This document shows, in pieces, positions 26,801 through 37,300 of a DNA stretch of 64,000 nt. The stretch is from assembly GCA_963693285.1 (NCBI GenBank), contig OY848923.1:7588451-7652450 (forward strand). Direction: 5' to 3'. The notes under the pieces are model-generated. The model ran no database searches, was not told where the DNA came from, and saw only the letters and a program-made list of their open reading frames with translations. The stretch's first letter is position 1. The number at the start of each line of letters is the position of its first letter. The position numbers were made by a program, and so were the translations under genes. The stretch comes from Xestospongia muta. Lineage: Eukaryota; Porifera; Demospongiae; Haplosclerida; Petrosiidae.

Positions 26801-29800
26801 TGTGTTAATCAACCTGAGTTTGATAAAATCACAGAGATTTGTGTGAAGATGATTCGTCGTATTAATGATGAAGAAGGCATCAAGGTAAAATAGGAGACCA
26901 GTAATATTACATATATAGATATACATATGTACATATCACTCTATTTTGTATGGTGGTAATATGTTGTAGTGTATGGTTTAGATGGTAAGTTGCTTAATAC
27001 ATTATTATTGTGTGTGCATACAATAGACAATAGGAAACTGCTGAGTCTTTAGATTAAGACTAAATTATTGACACTTTTGTGTAGCTCAATATCAATAATA
27101 ATAATGTTGTTATTTTGTTCTCCATTATTTTCTAGCAATTAGTAACCAGTATATTTCAACAATTGTGGTTTACTTTACCTACTGTTGATCCGAGACAGCA
27201 ACTAATGAAACGTGTTAGTCATGTGACTGAAGTGGTAAGCCCCTCAATAATATACTAATAGATAATAATAAGCCCCTATGGGTTAATGATAAAATTGGGC
27301 TATAATTACAGGGGCAGTTTTTATGATAATACTTTACTTGTAATTTGTTTATTTGATGTGCTAGGTGTCTAAGTCTGTCAATGAACAAGAGTGTTTTGAA
27401 CAACTTTTACAGCAGGTACCATCAAAGACTACTCTCTTGTATATTAATATACTGTTCCCTTTTGTAGTTATTGAAAAATGAAGAAACCAGCAAGTCTGTG
27501 TTAGAAGTGTGTCAACATATGGTAGACTCCTTGATGGAAAGAGTACTCTCCTTAGATGAAGCATCAGGTAAAATTGTATTACATAAATGTGTGTAAATAT
27601 GTAGTGTGTATTGACTAAGTTGTATTTCTTGTTCCTTGTGTTCACAGAACAAAAGACTTCACGTTGTCTTGTCGATTGTATAACTACTCTATTTCTCTTT
27701 TCAAAAATACGACCTTCTTTTCTTATTCACCATGCCAAAACCTTACAACCTTATCTTTCATCTCAATGCAGTGTAAGTTAAACCACACATATACATGTAC
27801 ATGTACAGTCTATTACATGTAGTCTCAAGAGGATATCTTTATGGTGCATTATGTGGCCCGTATATTGGAAGTTGTAGTACCTCTGTTAACAAGACCTACA
27901 GAGACTTTCTTAAACTCTTTAGAAGAAGATCTAGTCAAGTTAATCATGAAACAAGGACCTATGGTAAGCACTAGAATACATCTAGATAGTAAATAAATGT
28001 ATAAATTTATTATATGTATTGTTGTTTTCTGTTTGTTGTTGCAGATAGTACAAAGTTGTGTTGCATGTTTAGCTGTTGTTGTCAATAAAGTTTCCAAGAA
28101 TTATAAACTAGTTAATGATTGTTATACAAAGTTCTATAGTGAGTCAATAATGACATTATTAGTGGGTGGAGTTTATGATTTTATTGCTTTTAATAGCCTA
28201 TCTTGAGAAGGTACAATTACTACATAGAAATGATCCTAAAAGTCCACAATTAGCGTCAGTCAAACCATCAGTATTACGTTCTCTGTTTACTGTGGGTTTG
28301 TTCTGTAAACACTTTGATATGGATACCATCTCATCAGAAACCAAGGTACATAATACAATATATAGATATGAATGCTCTATTGCCATACAGTATGAGTGTT
28401 GTAGGACTAAGTACATGTTGTAATGGAGTGAATGACTGTCTTCATCTCTCTGTATATTGTTATTTCTTATAGGGTGTTCCTATGAGTGAGAGAGTATACT
28501 CACTGTTAGTGTTTTTTAGCAGACATGAAGATGAAGAGGTCCAAATTAAAGCGTTAATTGGATTAGGTAAGATAAAGATCAGATAGAGCGATAACTATTG
28601 TCTCTCTCTCTCTTTTATTAAAGGATTCCATTGTGTACGATATCCTGAAATGATGTTACATAAAGAAGCTAAAGATCTTTATTTTTCTTACCTTTCTCCT
28701 GAGGCCTCACTAAAGATGAAGTGCCAGGTATGAAATGACTACAGTAGTATGGAAGATAGCAGGTGTAGGCTAACTGTGTCACTTTAACATGTACTTGTGA
28801 TTTGTGGCATGTATTGTATTCTCTTAGGTGATAAAGAATCTTCAAACACATTTGATGGAGTTAGAGTCAACATTAAAGGAAGCAGATGCTAATAGTAAGT
28901 TATAGTTACTATAAAGAATAATACTATGAGTTTGTTGATGTTAGGAAAAAAGGAAGAATCAGATAATTTAATGGAACTAGGAGACCAGCACTCCAGGTAA
29001 TGAATGAGGGAATTGAATAGATAGATGGTTGAACAACAGACAGACTGACACTTTATGATACTTACTTTTTCTTATTCCAGTGTTAGCAGTAATATAGCTC
29101 AAATGTATTTACCTTCCATATTGGAGACGTATTATACAACAGAGGTTCAAGTTCGTCTCTCAGCTACACAGACTATTTTACTGATATTAAGACAAGGTCT
29201 AGTACATCCTGGTCAATGTGTACCTCATCTTATTACATTGAGTACTGACTCTGAACAACAAATACGTTTAAAAGCTGAACAACAATTGTCAGAATATAGC
29301 AGTAGATTTGGAGGGTTTATGCAGGTAAAGGAGATCACTTAATATTTCATTGTATGGTATTCACTAATAGACTTACAAATGTATATATTAAATTAACAAG
29401 TTACTTCAATCAACTAATAATTTGTAATTTAAATGAGTGTATTACTCTGCTGTCCAAACTACATGGGAACTACTCATCATTTGTTCTTTGTAATGTTAAT
29501 GGAGGGATGGCTCTGGTGTCCAAACTACATGGGAACTACTCACAAGTTCCGTACTCTTGTAAACAATTATTTTAAGAAATGAGTAATTTGACAATTTCAT
29601 AATGAAGTTTGCATTGCCACAATGCTCTCTCATACATGTCACAAATCGGTTGATAAAAAAACACTTTAGAGTGTGTGTATATTGTATGTACAGAATGTTT
29701 GTCCATATATACAACATGTACATAATATATATGGAGTTTTTATATGTATGCTTTATTCATAGACTCATCTGACAACTGGACTCAAGAGGGCCTATCAGTT

Positions 29801-32800
29801 CCAACAACTATTATCAGCTGTAAGTACCACTAATAACATTATATATATATATGTATTATAATGATTGTTTCCTTATAGTCTGTCCCTCGAGGTTTCTCTG
29901 AACAAAATGGTGGTAGTCCACCAAACAGTCTATTAGCTCATTTATATACACTAGTAAGATCCAGTAAACCACAGAGACGTGCGTTCCTTAAAACAATACT
30001 ACGACCATTTGAAGAATATGATCAACACACACTAGGAATGTTGTTATTCTTAGCGGATAATTTGGTGACTTTTCCTTACCTGGTATTTGAGGAGCCATTG
30101 TTTGTACTTCATAATATTGATCTCACACTCTCTGTTACTGGAGCTAGTATATTGCAAGCCTTTAGAGAGGTAGGTCACTTATATACAAGTACTTCATTAT
30201 TTCTCTATTAATGTTATGTATTGGAAGGATACATTCATCTGTGTAAATCTTTGGATGTATCTTTCTAATGTATGGTTTGTTCAAAGAACTATATTGTTAT
30301 AATAGTAATGATAGTAAGCTTCACTGATGCTGAGTGTTTGGGTGTATCTTTCTGACTTCAATGTTTTAAGCTTACTTCTCTTCTCAGACAAAACATCCGA
30401 TGTCTTAATTGTGTTTAGAGTAAAATAGTAATATAATTATAGTCTGTAATGACAGGAAGGAGTAGGTAGGAGTGGTCCCTCCCTGTGTCACTTTGTATAA
30501 ATTTTACTGTTAATAAGCTTGTCAGTCATTTGCTGTCTTGATAATGGGGAATAATCAAACTCGTGATGACTCATCTCAGCGAGCAGGGCTGATTTTTCAT
30601 GATGTAAGAAAAAGGGATCTTAAGCCAGGAGATCATATCTATTCCTACAGGGGTGTACCACCTTTGTTGTGTTATAGCCATCATGGTATCTATATTGGTG
30701 AACGAGATTGTGAAGTAATACACTTTGATGCACCACCTGGAGGGACAAAATGCAGAAGTTCAGCCACGATAAGGTCATGCTCTTTATCTTCATTTTTAGA
30801 TGGAAACCAGCTTCGTTTAGTTTCATATGATGAGCCTTTCTTACTCAAAGTTCTGAAGAAAAGTGAAAGTTCTCATTGTATCAAAAGTAGGCCTGCAGCA
30901 GACGTGATTTCTACTGCCAAATATTATCTTAATAATCCACACATGTGGGATGACTACAGTGCATATGACAACAATTGTGAATCCTTTGCTTTTTATTGTA
31001 AAACTGAGTTGCCTGATTTCACGGGACAAGGAGTTCGTTTAAAAGGTTTGAATGTTCCAAAGGCAATTGTAGCTGATTTCTTTGAAGCAGTTTATTCTCT
31101 TGGGCAAGATTAGGTGAAGACAGTGATTTATTACAAACTCACTGTAATACAACATAGACTATTTTGAAACTTGATGATGAACTCTATCACACTTTTTGTG
31201 TTATCTTACATAGATCTATACATGTACATCAACAACACATGTACAATTAAATGTGATCGTTATTCTTTTTGTCAATTATTAGAATATTGTGTGTTGTGTT
31301 TTGATTCTTGTCATTTTTAAGAATAGATGCTGATATAAATTGACAACAAAATTCCAGCAATATTGGAGCCCATATTATAATGAATAATTCATTATATTTT
31401 GTTTGTATTGACCATTGTACTAATGGAATTCTTACTTCTATGTAGGCTCTTGGTAAAACAGGACTAGCTGCAGCTGATGATGAAGAGGATGATGATATTG
31501 AGAAACTATGTAAGGAATGTAGAATATATATTAACATTAGTATGTAAAACTATGTAAGGAATGTAGAATATATTAATAAGTATGTAAAACTATGTAAGGA
31601 ATGTAGAATATATTAATATTAGTATGTAAAACTATGTAAGGAATGTAGAATATATTAATGTTAGTATGTAAAACTATGTAAGGAATGTAGAATATATTAA
31701 TGTTAGTATGTAAAACTATGTAAGGAATGTAAAAATATTAATATTAGCATGTACAACTATGTAAGGAATGTATAATATAGTAATATTACTATGTATATAT
31801 TACTATCAGTATTATATATCTGTTATTTTAGCACAACAGAGCTATAATCTGTTACAGTTAAATGAATGTTGTCGTTCTTCTCTTGGCTGCATTCTACTGT
31901 TGATTCTAAAGCAACATTTAAGACAGACATTCAATTTGAGTGAAAAGTAAGTATTAAATACATCAAGAAGTAAGGTGGAATAAACCTGGGATTTTCCAAT
32001 CCTCTTGAATAACAATAACATACTAATTTTTAGCCTTGGATGTCTTTAATTTTGGTATCCTTCTATTTAAATGACATTCTTTGTTATGTTATCAAAAACA
32101 AGAAAATATCAAACCTAAGAAAGACACTTGATGATAATGCAATAATTCTCTTCTCGTGCAAATTACTTCAAAAACTGTTTGGATGTTAAAGGTTAAGTAT
32201 AACTATGATCATAGGTCTTGATCAGTGTAATATAACTGCTATATAAGTATTCTGTACTACAGTGATTATCAATTCATGGGCTGCTTGTGGTATGATAACC
32301 ATACCAGCTACATCAACTTTAGGTTTATAAGCTCCACCAATTTACCACATATATGATAACAAAGGTGTGTTTAAAAAGGCTTATTATGTGAACAAAATTG
32401 AACTTCCCAGCATAGACACAAAGTAGTACAGTACTAAAAAGTAAGAATTAAATACATCAAGAAGTAAGGTTGAATAAACCTGGGATTTTCCCATCCTCTT
32501 GAATAACAATAGGTATCTGATTATTATAATAATATTAGCAAGCATCTTTCAGTACTTCCTTTAGATATTCATTTATGATAATCTAACTTCCTATTTACAG
32601 GAAATGTCAGGAGTATACTCCCAATGAAAACAACAAGGCATGGGATAAAGCTGTATCACGACGTCAAGGTTTATCATATGATCCTGTAATAGTAATCACT
32701 GAAGTAGAGAAAGAGGTCTTAGGGAAGAGAACACAACATGGAAAAGAGGAATGTTTAAAGCTATACATGCATGTAAGGGAGAGAGGGAGAGACTCAATAA

Positions 32801-33760
32801 TTATTCCTCTTCAATAGTTCAAACGACTTATGAACCGGTTGGATCCTTTTGAAGGAGAAGATGAAGATGAAGACATAGAAACTGGAGCAGTAGGAACAGG
32901 AGGAGGAAATGCCCCACCCACTGTTCCTATAGTACCACCCCAAGAACCTAACGAACCTCAACAACAAGAGGTCAATAATCTTACATAGTATTTATCACTT
33001 GTTGATCTGGTGTTCTATTTATAGAGTTTATCTAGTCTTGTTTCTGTTCTTCCTGAGACCCTTTCTAGTACAACATCTCGTCAACGTAGAAGTCGTTCAC
33101 GTGCCTCATCTACCAGTTCTAGTAATAGTACTGGGTCTCGTAGTAAAAAACATAAGAGCAACGAGACAAAATCAATTAAAAAGAAAAGAGCTGTATCCTT
33201 AAATCATCAATGATAATGTGTTATAATTGAGTATGATAAGGATATAATTATAGTCGAATATGAAGTGTGTGGCTGGGAAAACTTAACTAGACAATTGCCA
33301 TTACTGTTGGTAATAGAAGTGAATCATAACTACTAACATGTTACTAATACACCTTTGAAGTCTAATGTATAGGGTTTATTTAGGGAGAGAAACTTTAACA
33401 CCTTAGAACTTTGTTGCCTCCCCTTGAAAATATTTGAGGTAGAATAGTAAACCTACACTCTAAATTTGCCCTCCCCCTCTTTGACCAACTTCTTGTATGA
33501 AACCCTGTGTGTGTGTGTGTGTGTGTGTTATATGACATTTATAGTATTATAGTAACTCTATGTACATTGTACAGTTAGTATTAATAGTTATAATACAATC
33601 TATATTATAGGTTTTCACTATTGTTAGTATTAATAGTTATAATACAATCTATATTATAGGTTATCACTATTGTTATGTATTTATTTCTTAACTCTTTTTA
33701 AAGCGAGTGTTATCTGATGATTCAGATTCTGACAACAATCCAGACTTTAACACAAAATGA
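20859..33760 (+). CDS. NIPBL: Cohesin loader NIPBL / Scc2 / Nipped-B, ~1,887 aa, 43 exons
   Basis: Forty-three exons sum to 5,664 nt with every phase agreeing. They begin 20859-20934, 21017-21182, 21625-21749, 21834-21908, 22024-22302, 22404-22727, 22833-23038 and end 31446-31509, 31832-31946, 32601-32772, 32818-32970, 33024-33192, 33704-33760. The N-terminus is Lys/Ser-rich (LKKKQRKRKSKS, KKHKHHHHH); HEAT-repeat body segments match NIPBL closely, e.g. IFSRYEKHRELILEDIFASL, DDFRPLFDNFVQDLL, DTGVSVRKRVIKILKDIC, LVDCITTLFLFSKIRPSF, VVNKVSKNYKLV, LIHP-like LVHPGQCVPHLI. With Scc4/MAU2, NIPBL loads cohesin on DNA and stimulates its ATPase. It is shorter than the vertebrate form (about 2,800 aa), mainly in the N-terminal region. 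Introns are mostly 40-300 nt; the longest (30170-31445) hosts a gene. Confidence 0.96.
21325..21607. repeat. ~47-bp minisatellite in NIPBL intron 2
   Basis: Six near-identical head-to-tail copies (core tacccatttatcatatgggg) just before exon 21625. There are no spacers, so it is a tandem repeat. Confidence 0.95.
23666..23737 (+). tRNA. tRNA-Asp (GTC)
   Basis: 72-nt cloverleaf with 7-bp acceptor stem (tccgtgg / ccacgga), D arm (tagtatagtggtgagta), anticodon loop ttGTCac on a cctgc/gcagg stem, and T arm ggggttcgattcccc (B box). No intron. It lies in a NIPBL intron, same strand. Confidence 0.97.
24567..24638 (+). tRNA. tRNA-Asp (GTC), second copy
   Basis: Same length and structure as the copy at 23666, differing at two positions (one before the anticodon stem, and ctGTCac in the loop). 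It sits in another NIPBL intron about 900 bp downstream, same strand, so it is a local duplicate. Confidence 0.97.
25680..25745. repeat. (CT)n/(CA)n tract in a NIPBL intron
   Basis: Pyrimidine tract followed by a short (CA)n, 17 bp after the donor of exon 25577-25663. Confidence 0.9.
26180..26375. repeat. Degenerate ~10-bp repeat in a NIPBL intron
   Basis: About eighteen variants of gtaatatagt fill the intron between exons 26063-26165 and 26410-26518. Confidence 0.9.
30544..31113 (+). CDS. LRAT-domain (NlpC/P60-like) protein nested in NIPBL, 189 aa
   Basis: A single-exon gene inside the NIPBL intron 30170-31445, same strand. The LRAT/H-rev107 core is clear: LKPGDHIYSYRG, the His motif YSHHGIYIGE, and the catalytic-Cys motif NNCESFAFYCKT (NCE-F form). 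Family members are thiol acyltransferases or phospholipases acting on lipids (retinol, phosphatidylethanolamine), often at membranes; the substrate here cannot be told. No C-terminal transmembrane helix of the H-rev107/PLAAT kind is seen. The N-terminus MGNNQT fits an N-myristoylation signal (Gly2, Thr6), an alternative way to reach a membrane. A TTG two codons upstream is in frame, but the ATG is preferred. Lack of introns among intron-dense neighbours suggests retroposition or loss. Confidence 0.88.
   Translation: MGNNQTRDDSSQRAGLIFHDVRKRDLKPGDHIYSYRGVPPLLCYSHHGIYIGERDCEVIHFDAPPGGTKCRSSATIRSCSLSSFLDGNQLRLVSYDEPFLLKVLKKSESSHCIKSRPAADVISTAKYYLNNPHMWDDYSAYDNNCESFAFYCKTELPDFTGQGVRLKGLNVPKAIVADFFEAVYSLGQD
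31503..31790. repeat. ~40-bp minisatellite built from a NIPBL splice donor
   Basis: About seven copies of a unit starting aaactatgtaaggaatgta. The first copy is the real end of exon 31446-31509 with its gtaagg donor; the others repeat the exon end and donor inside the intron. Confidence 0.95.
31943..32017. repeat. 75-bp flanking direct repeat, left copy
   Basis: It begins at the end of NIPBL exon 31832-31946 (aaaagtaag) and runs into the intron. It returns at 32437-32511 with about three mismatches. Confidence 0.95.
32018..32436. mobile_element. Kinase-intron repeat inserted in NIPBL intron
   Basis: The 419-bp segment matches 14104-14515 of kinase gene D intron 1 in the same orientation, ending at the hairpin centre (cacaaagtagtacagtac). 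It is bracketed by a 75-bp direct repeat of NIPBL DNA. No coding capacity. It is either a non-autonomous element or filler DNA captured during break repair. Confidence 0.7.
32437..32511. repeat. 75-bp flanking direct repeat, right copy
   Basis: Right-hand copy of 31943-32017, including a duplicated splice-donor-like aaaagtaag. Confidence 0.95.
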
Positions 33761-34359
33761 TCAGCTCTATATAGTCTATATCATCTGTATATTATATATT
33801 ATGTTTAACCAGAAGAGAATATAATGATATTTTCTTTATTATTTAGTTCACTTGAAAACTAATCTGTTATCAATCATCAAGTCACTATAATTAATTGATA
33901 TTATTTTATTTGGAATTAAAAATGTATAGTTACTGCTTAAAATAATTTATCAAAGAGTCATTACATCTTTAAAACAAAGTGAACAGTATCAGTAAACCAA
34001 AACACTTCACTCAAATTCAGATCACCAAAACTTCACTGAGACAATTGAGAGCACTAATGTTTTACATTTTAAAATTAAGTATTAATGGTTACTGTACGTA
34101 ACTTTAATTTTAGACTCATTTTATAATTTTAAGTTATTATTTTCAAAAAAGTGAAAAATTAGCAATCAATTTCCAATCACAATATACAGTTTATATATAA
34201 ATAGTAATAAACTCTTTTATAATGTAAATGTCAGCAACACAACACAACATAACAAGTAATTGTCAAGTTTTTATACTCAAAAACAAGAGATGTAGCAAAT
34301 TAACACTAAGATAGCTTTAAGCATTTAATGGACAGGATAATATAGACAGTCAAACACAG
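33761..34359. other. Convergent spacer NIPBL / ankyrin gene
   Basis: Very AT-rich, no gene seen; it should hold the 3' ends of both genes. Confidence 0.5.
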
Positions 34360-37300
34360 TTACTGCATTAAACAATCTGGCATATCTTCTTCAAGTTGGT
34401 TTTGCCTTTAAAAAAAAAATTATATTATACATCCACACAATGAATAATGTTACAAAATTTATATTTATTTGTGAGTACAATTATTATACATTATGTTAGC
34501 TATAGACTTATGGAATCTTTTCTATAAACTCTTGTACTTATAATAATGTCTTTTATGTTCTAAGTTAGCTTTGTTTTTGAGACTTGTGTCTATCCTAGGC
34601 CTTGTAAAGCTGCTATTTTATTCAGCCAATAAGCTAAGTTAATCTATCATGTTGTTAGTGTGTTATTGTACCTTCGATTCCTCTCATTAGCATTTAAATT
34701 TGCATTGGCATTGTTTTGAAAACGACGACCACGCATACCGCCACGACCAGGCATACCGCCACGACCAGGCATACCGCCACGACCAGGCATACCGCCACGA
34801 CCAGGCATACCGCCACGACCAGGCATACCACCACGACCAGGCATGCCACCACGACCAGGCATACCAAGACCTTGTAATAGATCGAGACCAAGGAGACCAC
34901 CAAGGCCTGGGAGATCAAGACCAGGCATATGTGGGAGACCAAGACCTGGGAGACCAAGACCAGGTAGTCCAAGACCAGGCAGACCAAGACCTGGTATCTA
35001 TAAAATATATGTGATAATTAAATAAACAGAATATTCAAACTACTTACTGGAAAAGGTAGTTCCACCTCTTCACCAGACAGAAATGCAAAGACATCAATGT
35101 TTCCACTCATCATAGCTAAGTGCATTGGTGTAACTGTTTTGTCATCTGATCTTTCTTTATCACAATTGTGCTCATTGACTAAGTACTTCACTACTTCCAA
35201 GTGACCCTCTTGGCAGGCATAGTGTAAAGGAGAGCGACCATGTTTCTCAGTGATATCCATATTGCAACCAGGTTGTGAACCAAAGAATTTAATGATATCA
35301 ACATGACCGGCAGCTGCAGCAAGATGAAGAGCAGTCACATCATGAGTTATATCTTTTTTCGTTGGCTGAAAGTGACATTCGGACACCAGGTAAGTGACGA
35401 TTTCAAGATGGCCCTCTTGAGCAGAGCAATGGAGTGCATTTCGACCATCACTGTCAACACAATGAATATCGACATTGGGTTTGCTTGCTATGTACTTCAG
35501 AATTTCTAAGTGACCATTGAAGGCAGCTAAATGAATAGGAGTGATATTTTTAACATCTTGGACCATAGGGTCGCAGTCAAGTTCATCAAGAAGATATTTG
35601 GCAACAGACAAATGTCCATATTGACAACAGATGTGAAGTGGGGTTCTTCCATTTCCAGTCTTAGCTTCCATATCACAGTACTCTATGGAAGAGAAATACT
35701 GAAGGATTTGTACATGACCCTTACCAGCAGCTAAATGAATCGGAGTCACTTCATCTGTGGAATCTTTCCTTTTAAAATCACAACCAAGTTCACCTACTAA
35801 AATTTTGACAATTTCAAAGTGCCCACCTTGACTGGCACAATGTAGTGCTGTACGACCGTTGCTATCAACATGATCTGGTTGAAGAGCTGGGAAGGAAACC
35901 AAGTGCTTTATTATATCCAAATGACCACACTCAGAAGCTAACTGAAAAGGAGTCACTCCTCTATTGTCTGGCTGATTAATATCTCCACTGTGTTCCTCTA
36001 TTAGAAAGCGCATAAGATCAAGGTAGCCATTTTGACATACATTGTGAAGTATTGAGCGTCCATGGTGATCAGTAGAATTGAGATCACATTCATTTCTTCC
36101 AGCTAGAAACTTCAAAATTTTCACATACCCACACTCACCAACTAACTGTAGTGGAGTGACTCCACTGCTGTCTTTAGCCATTGGATCACATTGGTGCTTT
36201 TCTACTAAATGGCAGACAACTTCATAGTAGCCATTTTGACATGCATAATGTAAAGGAGTTCGTCGATACTTGTCTCGATGATTAAAATTAGCTTTTCCAA
36301 GTTTTGAAATAAATTCTACAATTTCTAAGTGGCCAGCTTCAACAGCAAGATGAGCTGGAGTGATTTTTCTTTCATCTTCAGCATTGATATCACAATCCTT
36401 CTCCAAAAGGAGGTACTTGACTAATTCAGTATGTCCATTCTGACAGGCATAGTGTAATGGAGTGCGTCGATCATCATCAGCATGATTAAAACCTAATGGT
36501 CCATGGTTCTCTTCCAAATATTTAACAATATCCATTCTTCCATTAGACACAGCCAGTTGCAAAGGAGTGATAAGACTTCTATCTTTCCTCATAGGATCTG
36601 CTTTACATTCTGATACTAACACCTTCGCTGCCTCAAAGTGACCATTTTGGCAAGCATAATGAAGAGGAGAGCGGCCATTTTTATCAGTTAAATCTGTCTT
36701 ACAACCAGGTTTAGAAGCTAAAAACTTTACAAGTAAAGCATGGCCATTGTAAGCAGCATTGTGAACTGGTGAATGGCCTTCTTCATCTTGAGCATTGACA
36801 TCATTTTGGCACTCTTCAACTAAATATTTTGCAACTTCTATGTGGCCAGCTAATGCAACATTGTGAAGTACCGTCTCACCATTAGGTCCCTTAGAGTTGA
36901 CTAACTCTCGCCTTTTGCTGGGTTCCATTGGAGACAAAGTTTTACGCAACTCAGAGAAGTTACCTTCTATACCATAGCGACGTAATTGAAAGTTCTCAGG
37001 TTGGTTTTGTAATGTGGATTGAACCCAGGCATTCCCTCGTTTAATAATTTCTTCATGTTTGCTGACTTCCCCCTCTGATTTCACAAATTGTTTGAGATAG
37101 TCCACAACAGCAGTGTGCTCTTTTAAGAGTGCTATTTCAAAAGGAGATATACTGATGTTGTCCTCTTTTGAGGGATCACAACCTTTAGCTGTCACCAAGT
37201 GTTTAACAATGTTGAAATATCCCTCAGTACAAGCATAATGGAGAGGTGTACGACCATGTTTGTCACATACATCAGCCTCACAGCCATTTTGAGCACATAA

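Noticed and set aside
30544..31113. LRAT segment as an extra NIPBL exon
   Set aside because: It has its own ATG and stop, no flanking splice sites in phase, and NIPBL exons on either side join directly in the conserved order.
34700..35025. Plus-strand HDQAYR / PRPGRP repeat frames
   Set aside because: Antisense images of the MPGRGG and LPGLG coding repeat of the ankyrin gene.
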